Assembly (NCBI RefSeq): GCF_003710905.1 | Contig: NZ_RHHV01000010.1 | Span: forward strand, 248,001 to 312,000 | Length of the DNA: 64,000 bases | Reading direction: 5' to 3' | Source: Brevibacillus parabrevis | GTDB taxonomy: Bacteria > Bacillota > Bacilli > Brevibacillales > Brevibacillaceae | Shown: positions 35,687 through 44,123 of the stretch, in pieces | How the letters are laid out: each line of letters begins with the position of its first letter | Position numbering within the stretch: the first letter of the stretch is position 1 | Notes under the pieces: generated by a model | The model's input: only the letters and a program-made list of their open reading frames with translations | Database searches by the model: none | What the model was told of the DNA's origin: nothing | Made by a program: the position numbers and the translations under genes

Positions 35687-36635
35687 AGTGATCCGCCTCT
35701 TTGAAAAAGTATAGCTTCGTCAGCATGTCTGCCCCGACCAGATGGTAAATCTCCGACGCGCCTTCATCGCCGCCGTAGGCAATTTTCATGTGCATTTCGA
35801 TCAGAGCGGCGGCCCGGAAGACAAGCTCGTCGGCAAATCCCAGCTCTTTCAGGAAATGAACGGCAATCTGGCTCGACACGTATTCGTGCCCGTAGTAGCT
35901 GCTGTGGCCTTTGGCTTGCTTGAAAACTTTTGTATACAATTTTCCCACGTCGTGAAACAGCGCGACAATTTGCATCAGCAGCTTGTCGTCCTCTTCGTAA
36001 AAAGTATTGACGTAATCGAGGACGTGGTACGTATGCTTGCACAGCGTGTGCTGATGGTGCGGGTTGTCTTGCTGAAAATCTTTCATTTGCTGAAAATAAG
36101 CGATTCCGGACAAGGCGGCAAACAGCTCGTCGTAGCCGGGTTCGCTTTGTAAAAGGGCGATAAACGCCTCTTTAGTCATCGGGTACGGCACAGGCTCATG
36201 CAGCAGGTGGATGGCGGCAAAGCCTTCCTGGTGCAAAGGAATATGCAAGTTTTTATGGTATTTGGCGAGAACCAGCTCATCCAGCTTGCGTTTTCTCGCC
36301 TGATTTCGTTGCAGGCAAATTTCAAACGGAGTGCTCACGTAGTAGCATTCCGCCGTCGCGTGCGGGAATCGCTTCAGTACGCTCATCCGCTTGTCCCGAT
36401 CGACATTGGTGGCGTCGAAGACAACGTCGCTTCCTGCAGCCAACGCTTGCTCGATACGGGTGTAAACCTCGTGGAAAACGAGCGGATTTTTCCGGCGCTT
36501 GGCTTCATCCCCGAACAGCTCTAACCGAACGGCATCCGTGGACACGAGTGTCGCCCGTTCTTTTTTGGCGATCAGCCCGGCTGCGCGGGTTTTGCCGCTT
36601 CCGGGAATGCCCACCATCATGATGAATTTATTCAT
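35676..36635 (-). CDS. Polynucleotide kinase-like P-loop domain fused to HD phosphohydrolase
   Basis: A 319-residue two-domain protein. Residues 1-~150 are a Pnk-type kinase: P-loop GIPGSGKT (9-16), VFDATNVDRDKR, and the lid arginines in RNQARKRK. Residues ~185-319 are an HD phosphohydrolase: CKHTYHVLDYV, LFHDVGKL (the HD pair), YYGHEYVSS and EMHMKI. Such a protein can heal RNA breaks by 5'-phosphorylation and removal of 3'/2',3'-cyclic phosphate, ready for the ligase encoded next. The domain order is kinase then HD. Confidence 0.82.
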   Translation of the reverse strand: MNKFIMMVGIPGSGKTRAAGLIAKKERATLVSTDAVRLELFGDEAKRRKNPLVFHEVYTRIEQALAAGSDVVFDATNVDRDKRMSVLKRFPHATAECYYVSTPFEICLQRNQARKRKLDELVLAKYHKNLHIPLHQEGFAAIHLLHEPVPYPMTKEAFIALLQSEPGYDELFAALSGIAYFQQMKDFQQDNPHHQHTLCKHTYHVLDYVNTFYEEDDKLLMQIVALFHDVGKLYTKVFKQAKGHSSYYGHEYVSSQIAVHFLKELGFADELVFRAAALIEMHMKIAYGGDEGASEIYHLVGADMLTKLYFFKEADHYGK

Positions 36636-36767
36636 AAAATGACGCTCCCCTCAAAAAGTGGTTCCAATAGACGAGTGCAGGGGGTCGACAATTTAACCGA
36701 TTACATGATTTTTCCGTCCTTTAACAAATAATTCCTTATAGTATAGCGTGTTTTTGCAAAAAGGGAA

Positions 36768-36806
36768 GAAAAAAATCCCGCCTCTGCCGTGGGCGATAGC
36801 GGGATT
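36768..36806. terminator. Terminator of the zinc-ribbon gene
   Basis: The 8-bp stem AATCCCGC / GCGGGATT, with a T run on the minus strand. The 36636-36767 interval is AT-rich and holds no supported gene. Confidence 0.7.
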
Positions 36807-36808
36807 GC

Positions 36809-37069
36809 TTACAGCATGTCGGGTGTCCATTCTTGAATGGCTACCGTTTGTGCCAGCTGGCAAGTGCTGCACCAGCCGGTATGCAAGCACAGGTGCTTCT
36901 CGCGATCGGGGTAGCCGTTGTCCCATTTGGCGTCATCGATCTCCCGGTAAGGGCTGTAGTCGCCGTAAAAGTCGTACAGACGGCCTGCATCCGCAAGTGG
37001 CGTGTAGCATTGTGGGCAAGCTTGCGAGAGAGAAGCGAGCCCATTGCAAACCGGACAAAGATAATCCAT
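36809..37069 (-). CDS. Small zinc-ribbon protein
   Basis: An 86-residue protein. Two CxxC knuckles near the N-terminus (YLCPVCNG and QACPQCYT) form a zinc ribbon; a C-terminal set (HLCLHTGWCSTCQLA) may bind a second ion. GGAGGG precedes the ATG. Conserved in Bacillales to my knowledge, but function unknown. Confidence 0.75.
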   Translation of the reverse strand: MDYLCPVCNGLASLSQACPQCYTPLADAGRLYDFYGDYSPYREIDDAKWDNGYPDREKHLCLHTGWCSTCQLAQTVAIQEWTPDML

Positions 37070-37165
37070 GGTTTTCCCTCCAAAAACGTAAACGCTGGTT
37101 GTCGTTTTCTCTACTCTGCGTCAGAAGGAAAGCCGCTATGCATCCTGCCCGAAAGCTTCGCCGTC

Positions 37166-37209
37166 ACGAAAAAATCCTTGCACCGCAAAAGAAAAGCGGC
37201 ACAAGGATT
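37166..37209 (-). terminator. Terminator of yumC
   Basis: On the minus strand the stem ATCCTTG-TGCCGC / GCGG-TGCAAGGAT is followed by TTTTTT. Confidence 0.8.
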
Positions 37210-37230
37210 GAATGCTTGCTGATTGTTGAA

Positions 37231-38241
37231 TCAAGCTTTGAAGTTGTCCATGCTGGAGGAATGCCCTGGCTGCAATTTGGCATCCGGGTTGAAGTAGCCT
37301 ACCGCATTGTTGACGGCCGTTGGCGCTTCCCCGAAGCCGACAGCAATCAGCTTGACTTTGCCCGGATAAGTCGCGATGTCTCCCGCCGCAAAAATGCCGG
37401 GAATGTTCGATTCCATGCGCGTGTTTACGACAATCGAACCTTTTTCCAGCTCCAATCCCCAGTTTTTGATCGGACCGAGCGAGGAGATGAAGCCGAAGTT
37501 GACGATGACGGCATCGACTTCCAGGTTGAGTTCTTCTTTCGTGGTGCAATTCGTCAGAGTCAGGCGTTCAATTTTTTCTTCTCCGTGAAGAGCGGATATT
37601 TCATAAGGTGTCGTGACGTTTACCTTGGACGACATGAGCATCTCTACGCTGTGCTCATGCGCACGGAACTTGTCTCTGCGGTGGATGAGATGGACTTCTT
37701 TGGCGATCGGTTCGAGCATCAAAGACCAGTCCAGTGCGGAATCTCCGCCGCCAATGACGGCGACGCGCTGCCCTTTGAAGGAGTTCAGGTCGGTGACGAA
37801 ATAGTGCAGATTGGATTTTTCGTATTTGACGGCATCTGGGTGTTCCAGTCTGCGGGGTTCGAACGCACCTACGCCTGCCGTGATGATGACAGATTTTGCG
37901 TAGTGTACGCCTTTGTCCGTAGTGATTTCAAAAACGTCGTCCGCTTTTTTCTCTACGTTTTCCACTTTTTCTTCCAGACAAACGGTTTGCTGAAAACGTG
38001 AAAGCTGCTCCTTCAGGTTATTGATCAAATCTTGAGCCAATATCTTTGGGAACCCGGCTACATCGTAAATGTATTTTTCCGGATAGAGAGCTGACAGTTG
38101 CCCGCCAAGCTGGGGCATGCTCTCAATAATTTTCACACTTGCCTGCCTCATGCCACCGTAAAATGCAGTGAACAGTCCGGCAGGGCCTCCGCCAATGATC
38201 GTAATGTCGTAGATTTGCTCGTCCTTTTGCAGAAAATTCAA
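37231..38241 (-). CDS. yumC: Ferredoxin/flavodoxin-NADP+ reductase YumC
   Basis: A 336-residue thioredoxin-reductase-like FNR. FAD motif [21 protein letters not shown] motif [12 protein letters not shown] with RRDKFRAHE; no CxxC redox pair, which separates it from TrxB. The FAD-binding end [24 protein letters not shown] is intact. The start is TTG 38241 with GGAGG nine bases before; longer in-frame readings upstream lack a ribosome site. It diverges from yumB. Confidence 0.9.
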   Translation of the reverse strand: MNFLQKDEQIYDITIIGGGPAGLFTAFYGGMRQASVKIIESMPQLGGQLSALYPEKYIYDVAGFPKILAQDLINNLKEQLSRFQQTVCLEEKVENVEKKADDVFEITTDKGVHYAKSVIITAGVGAFEPRRLEHPDAVKYEKSNLHYFVTDLNSFKGQRVAVIGGGDSALDWSLMLEPIAKEVHLIHRRDKFRAHEHSVEMLMSSKVNVTTPYEISALHGEEKIERLTLTNCTTKEELNLEVDAVIVNFGFISSLGPIKNWGLELEKGSIVVNTRMESNIPGIFAAGDIATYPGKVKLIAVGFGEAPTAVNNAVGYFNPDAKLQPGHSSSMDNFKA

Positions 38242-38422
38242 TCGAAAGCACCTCCGAATATTCGAAAAACCGAACTCCTCACCCATTATAACCCAACAAA
38301 GGAAAGAAAAAAAAGCAGGGAAAAAAACGCCTCGATAGGCAAAAAACCCTTGCAAATCATGGTGGCAATCGATAAGATGAGGGTGACTGTAAAGAAATTG
38401 TCACATTTGTTTGTTTCTAAGT

Positions 38423-38440
38423 TTGTGCTTTTTTTCACAG
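38423..38440. promoter_or_regulatory. Rex-like redox operator upstream of yumB
   Basis: TTGTG, eight bases, CACAG: one mismatch from the Rex consensus TTGTG-N8-CACAA. It sits directly before a TTGGAA ... AATTAT promoter-like pair and 140 bases upstream of the NADH dehydrogenase gene. The rest of 38242-38580 is AT-rich and gene-free. Confidence 0.55.
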
Positions 38441-38580
38441 GTTGGAACATATGACATAACAGGCAATTATTCCGATACGTCATTTTTTATTCACTTGGGC
38501 ATCTTACTTGGTAACAGCCTACGTGAAATTTCGCACAATCTTCCTCTGGTTACCATTAACAATGAATGGAAGGGATACCG

Positions 38581-39771
38581 ATGAGTACACCCAAAATCCT
38601 CATTCTTGGAGCGGGATACGGCGGCTTGCTGACCACGTTGCAGCTGCAAAAAAAGCTGAATTACAACGAAGCGGAAATCACGCTGGTGAACAAGCACAAC
38701 TATCACTACATCACGACCTGGCTGCATGAGCCTGCTGCTGGCACGGCTTCTGCCGACCATGCGCGGGTGAGTCTGGAAGGAATCTTGAACCAGGACAAAG
38801 TCCAGTTCATCAAAGGAACGGTTCAGGCGATCGATCCGCAGGAGCAACATGTCACACTCGATAGCGGCGAAGTGCTGACCTACGATTATCTCGTGATCGG
38901 ATTGGGCAGCGAACCGGAGACGTTCGGCATCGAAGGATTGAAAGAGCATGCGTTCAGCATTCGCAGCATCAACGCTGTCCGCCATATTCGCGAACATATC
39001 GAGTACATGTTTTCCAAATACAAAAACGAGCCGCATCGTACAGACTACCTGACTTTCGTTGTCGGGGGAGCGGGCTTTACGGGAATCGAGTTTTGTGGAG
39101 AGCTGGGCGACCGTCTGCCAGAGCTGTGCCAGGAGTTTGACGTGGACCCGGAGTTGGTCAAAGTATATTGCATCGAAGCGGCTCCATCTGCTTTGCCGGG
39201 CTTTGATCCCGAGCTGGTGCAGTACGCCATGGATGTGCTGGAGCGCAAAGGCATCGAGTTCAAAATCGGCACGCCGATCAAGCAGTGCACACCGGACGGC
39301 GTCCTTTTGGCAACCGGGGAAGAAATCAAGTCGAAAACGGTTGTCTGGGCAGCAGGTGTGCGCGGCAACAGCATCGTCGAAAAAGCTGGCTTCGAAGTCA
39401 TGCGCGGCCGCGTCAAGGTAGATGAATATTTGCGTGCGCCGGGCTATGAAAATGTGTTCGTTGTCGGAGATTGCGCCCTGATTTTCAACGCAGAAGGTCG
39501 TCCGTACCCTCCGACAGCGCAAATCGCGGTTCAGGAAGGCGAGACGCTTGGAGAAAACCTCGCCGCGCTGATCCGTGGCGAGCTACCACAGAAGTTTGTC
39601 CCTCATCTGCAAGGAACGCTGGCTTCTCTCGGAAAAGGCGAGGGAATCGGCCAGGTCGGTTCGAAAAAGCTGTTTGGCAGCACAGCGGCGATGATGAAAA
39701 AGGCAAGCGATCTGCGCTATCTGTACAAAATCGGCGGGGTCGGCCTCGCCTTGAAAAAGGTAAAGCTGTAA
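38581..39771 (+). CDS. yumB: Type II NADH dehydrogenase YumB
   Basis: A 396-residue NDH-2. FAD motif ILGAGYGGLLT; NADH motif VVGGAGFTGIEFCGELG; VFVVGDCALIF and the AQIAVQEGETLGENL helix near the quinone site. It ends with an amphipathic tail (RYLYKIGGVGLALKKVKL) that could sit on the membrane. It oxidises NADH and reduces menaquinone without pumping protons. AAGGGATACC precedes the ATG. A Rex-like box upstream suggests NADH-responsive control. Confidence 0.92.
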   Translation: MSTPKILILGAGYGGLLTTLQLQKKLNYNEAEITLVNKHNYHYITTWLHEPAAGTASADHARVSLEGILNQDKVQFIKGTVQAIDPQEQHVTLDSGEVLTYDYLVIGLGSEPETFGIEGLKEHAFSIRSINAVRHIREHIEYMFSKYKNEPHRTDYLTFVVGGAGFTGIEFCGELGDRLPELCQEFDVDPELVKVYCIEAAPSALPGFDPELVQYAMDVLERKGIEFKIGTPIKQCTPDGVLLATGEEIKSKTVVWAAGVRGNSIVEKAGFEVMRGRVKVDEYLRAPGYENVFVVGDCALIFNAEGRPYPPTAQIAVQEGETLGENLAALIRGELPQKFVPHLQGTLASLGKGEGIGQVGSKKLFGSTAAMMKKASDLRYLYKIGGVGLALKKVKL

Positions 39772-39774
39772 GCG

Positions 39775-40026
39775 ATGCGCCACGCGAGTATTCAGGTCAG
39801 AGGGCTTATGACCCGCGACGAAATGGAGCGGTACAATGCCATGATGGAAGTGGGCGCCTTTTTGGAAGAGCAAGGGCGGCACGACCTGGCTTGGCATGTC
39901 CAGCGTGAAATTGATATTCTCATCCTGCCTGCCATCGATCGGCTGAAGGAAAAAGGCCGCGAGAGGGATCGGGAAAATCTGCGCTACATGATTGACAACG
40001 GACTTTTGGACGACGATGATGAGTAA
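39775..40026 (+). CDS. Small hypothetical acidic/helical protein
   Basis: An 83-residue (or 72-residue, from ATG 39808) protein with two charged helices (RDEMERYNAMMEVGAFLEEQ; IDRLKEKGRERDREN) and an acidic end DDDDE. It lies 3 bases after yumB, probably cotranscribed. No family recognised. Confidence 0.6.
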   Translation: MRHASIQVRGLMTRDEMERYNAMMEVGAFLEEQGRHDLAWHVQREIDILILPAIDRLKEKGRERDRENLRYMIDNGLLDDDDE

Positions 40027-40105
40027 TAGCTACCCCCGGTGAGCGAAACGCCGGGGGTTTCGTGTACATACGGTCAGGAAGGACAAAGCGAAAGGAAGCG
40101 AGCGA

Positions 40106-40588
40106 ATGCGGGAAGGGAAAGTGTGGCTTGGCGCCTGCGGAATCGTCATCCGCGGCGAGGAGGCGCTGGTCGTCAAAAAGGCGTACAGCGGGTTGAAAGG
40201 GCAGTGGTCGTTTCCGGCCGGATTCGTACAGCAGGGCGAGACGGTAGACGAGGCAGCCGTGCGCGAGGTTTTGGAGGAAACCGGGATTGAAGCAGCCGTG
40301 CGGCAAGTAGCGGGTATCCGTTCCGGGGTCATTCGCGGGTCGATCAGCGACAACATGGTTGTGTTCTGGATGGACTATGTAAGCGGCGAACCGCGCCCGC
40401 AGGAGGGGGAAATCGTCGAAGCCCGATTTTTGCCGATTCCTGAGCTGATGGAAGATCCGCTGTCTTCTACATACTTGAAAATCATCCTGCCAGGCTACGC
40501 AAAACGGGAAAAAGGGATGGAAGGGCAATCCTATGAGATTGATCCTGTCTTTCAGTACACTTCCTATAAAATCTTCAAGCAAAGCTGA
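40106..40588 (+). CDS. NUDIX hydrolase
   Basis: A 160-residue pyrophosphohydrolase. The full Nudix box is present: G-x5-E (GFVQQGE), then REVLEETGI, around residues 38-60. The substrate (NDP-sugar, nucleotide or cofactor) cannot be read. GGAAGCGAG precedes the ATG; a strong terminator follows. Confidence 0.9.
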   Translation: MREGKVWLGACGIVIRGEEALVVKKAYSGLKGQWSFPAGFVQQGETVDEAAVREVLEETGIEAAVRQVAGIRSGVIRGSISDNMVVFWMDYVSGEPRPQEGEIVEARFLPIPELMEDPLSSTYLKIILPGYAKREKGMEGQSYEIDPVFQYTSYKIFKQS

Positions 40589-40604
40589 GAATGAAATAGC
40601 TAAG

Positions 40605-40636
40605 CCGCGATGTTTCCGCTTACATCGCGGTTTTTT
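40605..40636 (+). terminator. Terminator after the NUDIX gene
   Basis: The perfect 8-bp stem CCGCGATG / CATCGCGG is followed by six T's. Confidence 0.88.
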
Positions 40637-40660
40637 CTGTTATATCGGAGAAAAACTGTG

Positions 40661-40690
40661 TTGTGAAAAAAGGCAGTGATCTGATATAGT
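40661..40690 (+). promoter_or_regulatory. Sigma-A promoter of yuiA
   Basis: TTGTGA and TATAGT separated by 18 bases, with a TG just before the -10. It lies between the NUDIX terminator and yuiA. Confidence 0.6.
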
Positions 40691-40762
40691 TAGATACATC
40701 AAAATAATCTGAAAATACATGCAATTAACAAAGGAGCATGTATGGAGAAAGGGGAGCTCATC

Positions 40763-40903
40763 ATGAGACATAACCAAGAACAATGCCCGTACTGCAATGG
40801 TCAAGGGTATTTCCAGCTGCTCCTGGGTGGCACGGAAAATTGCCCGAACTGTGAGGGCGTAGGAAAAGACGCTCATCAGGAGTCCGCATCCGCAAACAAA
40901 TAG
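40763..40903 (+). CDS. yuiA: YuiA-like DnaJ-type zinc-finger miniprotein
   Basis: A 46-residue gene easily missed by length filters. It carries two DnaJ-like knuckles: CPYCNGQGY near residue 8 and CPNCEGVG near residue 29, which together would bind one zinc. AAAGGGGAG lies 9 bases before the ATG. It has its own promoter and terminator and lies before yuiB, as in B. subtilis. Confidence 0.85.
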   Translation: MRHNQEQCPYCNGQGYFQLLLGGTENCPNCEGVGKDAHQESASANK

Positions 40904-40928
40904 CCGATACTTGCCGTTGCATAGAGCA

Positions 40929-40957
40929 AGAGCCGTCAGAGAGCTGGCGGCTCTTTT
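40929..40957 (+). terminator. Terminator after yuiA
   Basis: The stem AGAGCCG / CGGCTCT is followed by a T run. Confidence 0.75.
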
Positions 40958-41099
40958 CGTCTACGCTTCGCAAGGCTGCACATATTGACCTGTATCTGCC
41001 ATTTTTGCTACACTAAATAGCGAAAATAGCCCGTCCTCCCTTGATTTGCCAACCAGCCTTGGCAAAAGCCGGAGGCGATGGCAGGAGGTTTGGCGGTCG

Positions 41100-41360
41100 A
41101 TGAGCTTATTGCAATTTATGGTTTCCATCGTTTTGTTCACCGTGCTCGGTTTTGGCATTGGGTTTATTTTAAACATGATTTTGAAAACGACGTGGCTTCC
41201 GGTTGTGATCGCGGTCGGCGTGGTCGTTGGCGCCCTCGTTTATCAAAAAATCGTTCCGGGTGTCTGGGACGCGATCATTCTCGGCTGTGGAATGGCAGGC
41301 ACAGTGGGCAGCGGCTGGACGATTGCCACCCTGCGCAAAAAAGGATACCGGATGTTTTAA
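41100..41360 (+). CDS. yuiB: YuiB-like small membrane protein
   Basis: An 86-residue protein with two to three hydrophobic helices (QFMVSIVLFTVLGFGIGF; LPVVIAVGVVVGALVY; a Gly-rich IILGCGMAGTVGSGW) and a basic tail LRKKGYRMF. The start is ATG 41100 with AGGAGG upstream; ATG 41046 is less supported. Function unknown. Confidence 0.82.
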   Translation: MSLLQFMVSIVLFTVLGFGIGFILNMILKTTWLPVVIAVGVVVGALVYQKIVPGVWDAIILGCGMAGTVGSGWTIATLRKKGYRMF

Positions 41361-41519
41361 CAGGCGGAAAACAGGTCTTGATTCAGGGGCCTGTTTTTCT
41401 TTTTTTTCATCGTTTGCCAAAGCGGGAACATACAGAATGTTTCTGAAATCATCCAAAATTTGTGTATAGTTTCCTCCTCTTCGGGACATGACTAGAACCG
41501 AGAGGAGGTTTACCAAGAA

Positions 41520-42137
41520 ATGAATGGGAAGCAGTTTGTAAGTATCCTCGCATTGTTCGTCCTCGTTTTGACGGCATTTGCAAGCGACGGATACGGCTAC
41601 AACGTGGTAGGAGACCATAATCTTTCATCCACATTCGGAATCAAGGAAACCAAAGAGGGGCAACGGGTCGTAAAAAAACGGACAGTTTCGGCCAGCTCAC
41701 TCACTCAAGTCATTGATAAAGCGGATGTATTCCTCGACCAATATCCGAAAGTTCGCGTCGTCGCTACCGGATACTATGCCGGGTTTGAATCGACCGGAAA
41801 GAACCCGTCTGATCCGTCCTACGGGATTACGTATTCGGGCGTAAAGGTTCGCCGGGACGATTACTCGACGATTGCAGCCGATCTGCGCATTTTTCCGCTG
41901 GGAACGGTCCTGTACATACCGGGCTACGGATACGGGGTTGTAGCGGACAAAGGCGGTGCCATTCGTGGCCACAAGATCGACCTGTACTTCGAGACCAAGC
42001 AGGATGTGTTCACCCAATGGGGCAAAAAATCACTCGATGTATATATCGTAAGACGCGGGGAAGGGAAGCTGACAGAAGCCTTTCTCAACAACCTGAACCA
42101 GAAGGGCATCGCGGCAATGGCTGAAGTGGCAAACTAG
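41520..42137 (+). CDS. yuiC: 3D-domain secreted lytic transglycosylase-like protein YuiC
   Basis: A 205-residue exported protein. Signal segment residues ~5-24. The C-terminal 3D (Asp-Asp-Asp) domain is clear: [37 protein letters not shown], and [17 protein letters not shown] supply the three aspartates. Relatives (YuiC, MltA, resuscitation-promoting Sps) cut peptidoglycan. GAGGAGG precedes the ATG. Confidence 0.88.
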   Translation: MNGKQFVSILALFVLVLTAFASDGYGYNVVGDHNLSSTFGIKETKEGQRVVKKRTVSASSLTQVIDKADVFLDQYPKVRVVATGYYAGFESTGKNPSDPSYGITYSGVKVRRDDYSTIAADLRIFPLGTVLYIPGYGYGVVADKGGAIRGHKIDLYFETKQDVFTQWGKKSLDVYIVRRGEGKLTEAFLNNLNQKGIAAMAEVAN

Positions 42138-42164
42138 AGGTTTGCTGCGAGACAATGGAAGACA

Positions 42165-42201
42165 AAAAAACGTTCAAGGCGATGTGCTTTGAACGTTTTT
42201 T
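42165..42201. terminator. Bidirectional terminator
   Basis: The stem AAAAAACGTTCAA(G) / TTTGAACGTTTTTT with a short loop lies between convergent genes. Confidence 0.8.
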
Positions 42202-42212
42202 CATGCCGTGAT

Positions 42213-42980
42213 TTATGTATGAATCAGCTTCACGAGCTGTTCCAGGCCATCGAGTATGCGCGGAGACGGGCGGCAATAAAGCCCTTCCTCCAGCAGGTGA
42301 ACCTGGTCTTTTTGAATAGCTGTCATCTGGCTCCACTCTGGACGGCTCGTGATCGTTTCCCGCTTGATGCGCTTCAGTTCGATGCCGCACCAGACGACGC
42401 AAATATGATCAGGATCGCGCTCTTGCACCATCTCTCTGGTCGCTTTTACATTGGCGACCGGGAAGTCGGAGAATACGTTGACAGCACCGGCTATCTCGCT
42501 GACATCGGTCAGCCAGTTCGTTTGTCCGGGCGTATAGATCGGGTTCGGCCACCATTCCCAATACAGCTTGGGACGCTGCGTACAGGAAGCCGTCTGTTGT
42601 CGGATGCTTTCTATTCTTTCGTCAAAATGGGCGGCAAGCTGTTCCGCTTGCTTGTGAAAGCCTGTCGCCTCGCCGACCAGTCGGATGTCAGCGGCGATTT
42701 CGCCAATCCTTTGCGGGTTCAGCACGATATGCGAAAGCCCCAAGGCTTGCAATGCCTCCACATTTTTTTCCATTCCGGGAACGCTTAGCGAGGCGACGAC
42801 CAGATCAGGCTGGAGGGCAGCCACCCGTTCCATGTCAATGGTCAGATCGGGACCGACGCGCGGCAGGTGCTGCCACTCCAAAGGCCAGTCGGAGTGATCG
42901 TCCAGCCCCACCACGTGCTCATGCAGACCTAAATAATAGAGGATTTCCGTATTGCTCGGACAGATGGACACGATGCGCAT
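42213..42980 (-). CDS. Cobalamin-binding/BtuF-like periplasmic-binding-fold protein without signal peptide
   Basis: A 255-residue protein of the BtuF/FhuD fold: RIVSICPSNTEILYYLGL at the N-terminus, a LVVASLSV loop, and CVVWCGIELKRIKRE. True BtuF proteins are exported, but no signal peptide or lipobox is present here and the family start is intact, so it probably acts in the cytosol. No transporter genes lie beside it. Confidence 0.75.
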   Translation of the reverse strand: MRIVSICPSNTEILYYLGLHEHVVGLDDHSDWPLEWQHLPRVGPDLTIDMERVAALQPDLVVASLSVPGMEKNVEALQALGLSHIVLNPQRIGEIAADIRLVGEATGFHKQAEQLAAHFDERIESIRQQTASCTQRPKLYWEWWPNPIYTPGQTNWLTDVSEIAGAVNVFSDFPVANVKATREMVQERDPDHICVVWCGIELKRIKRETITSRPEWSQMTAIQKDQVHLLEEGLYCRPSPRILDGLEQLVKLIHT

Positions 42981-43004
42981 GTGATTCCCCCCTGTGGAAA
43001 CATC

Positions 43005-43481
43005 CTAAAAAAACGGCTGCACCAGCAATGCAATCATGATGCCCAGCCATCCGCCAATCAGCACTTCAATCGGCTGGTGTCCGAGCAGTTCTTTCAGCTT
43101 TTTCGCCTTTTCCTGGTTCGGGCGAACTTTTAACGATTTCATCCCTTCCAACAGGTGGTTAAATTCGTCCACCAGCTTGTTGAGGACGACGGCTTGCATG
43201 CCGGCATGCCGGCGAACGCCCGCAGCGTCGAACATGACGATCACGCCAAGAATGGCGGAGATAGCAAACATGTTGCTGGAAAAACCTTCACGCAGTCCCA
43301 CTGCGGTCGACAGAGCTGTCACGGCAGAAGAGTGGGAGCTGGGCATGCCGCCTGTGCTGAGCAACAGGGACCACTGCCATGTTTTCGTTGCGAAAAAATG
43401 GAGGGGAATTTTGATAAATTGGGCGATTCCTATGGCAAGCAGTGCAGCCCATAAGGGGAAGTTTTCAAAAATATCCGCCAC
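43005..43481 (-). CDS. yuiD: Divergent PAP2-family membrane protein YuiD
   Basis: A 158-residue DUF212 protein with four hydrophobic segments. GGMPSSHSS and FDAAGVRRHAG correspond to the phosphatase motifs of PAP2 (acid phosphatase/vanadium peroxidase) enzymes; HQPIEVLIGG completes the site. Substrate presumably a lipid phosphate. It lies 24 bases behind the BtuF-like gene on the minus strand reading order yuiD first. Confidence 0.88.
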   Translation of the reverse strand: MADIFENFPLWAALLAIGIAQFIKIPLHFFATKTWQWSLLLSTGGMPSSHSSAVTALSTAVGLREGFSSNMFAISAILGVIVMFDAAGVRRHAGMQAVVLNKLVDEFNHLLEGMKSLKVRPNQEKAKKLKELLGHQPIEVLIGGWLGIMIALLVQPFF

Positions 43482-43598
43482 GGAAAATCAATTCCTTTCT
43501 ACTGTGCGCTTCTCTAGATTATTGTAACAGAAGGGCGTTGTCTTAATCCGTGAAGTTTTCATTTGGATTTTAAGCGCTGCCAATCTGTGGTACCATAA

Positions 43599-43663
43599 GG
43601 AAAGCTCCTGCTAGAGGGTCAGCCTGCAAGCCGCAGGCACTTCTTATCTAGGTAGCTTTTGCC
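43599..43663 (+). ncRNA. Candidate structured leader RNA before the DUF309 gene
   Basis: Four nested pairings: GG/CC, AAAGCT (43601-43606)/AGCTTT (43654-43659), CTAGA (43611-43615)/TCTAG (43647-43651), GCCTGC (43622-43627)/GCAGGC (43633-43638). Unpaired, possibly conserved bases lie between. It ends 32 bases before the start codon and has no T tract. It does not match any riboswitch class I know. Confidence 0.45.
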
Positions 43664-43695
43664 ATCAAGCAGGTGGAAAACGGAGGTGTGCATCC

Positions 43696-44070
43696 ATGGG
43701 CTATCCCGTGCAGTATTTGCAGTTCATTGAAAAATTCAATGAAGGGGAGTTCTACGAATGCCACGATCTGCTGGAAGACATCTGGATGGAGGACAAGACC
43801 GACAAATTTTTGCAAGGCATGCTGCAATTGTCAGTCGGGTTGTACCATCTTGAATACGGCAACTTGAAAGGCGCTCGCTGGATGTTTGGCAATGCGCGGA
43901 AGTATTTGTCCCGCTACGGACCCGTGCATTGGGGGCTAGACGTAGAGGAAGTGCTTCGTTACATAGAGGACTGCGAGGCTGTGTTGCCGGATCGCGATGC
44001 GATTCCGTATGCAGAGGCGAAAGCCATGACGTTTCCATCCTTGCGCTTGCATGTAGACACATCGTGTTAA
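43696..44070 (+). CDS. DUF309 family protein
   Basis: A 124-residue helical protein with the family motif FYECHDLLEDIWMED (~res 19-33, E/H/D potential metal site) and KFLQGMLQLSVGLYHLEYGNLKGA. Function unknown, widespread in bacteria. AACGGAGG precedes the ATG. A folded leader upstream hints at post-transcriptional control. Confidence 0.85.
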   Translation: MGYPVQYLQFIEKFNEGEFYECHDLLEDIWMEDKTDKFLQGMLQLSVGLYHLEYGNLKGARWMFGNARKYLSRYGPVHWGLDVEEVLRYIEDCEAVLPDRDAIPYAEAKAMTFPSLRLHVDTSC

Positions 44071-44123
44071 AACACAAATGTGCCCATAATTGTATCCTAT
44101 CACAGCGAAAGAGGGAAGAGTAT

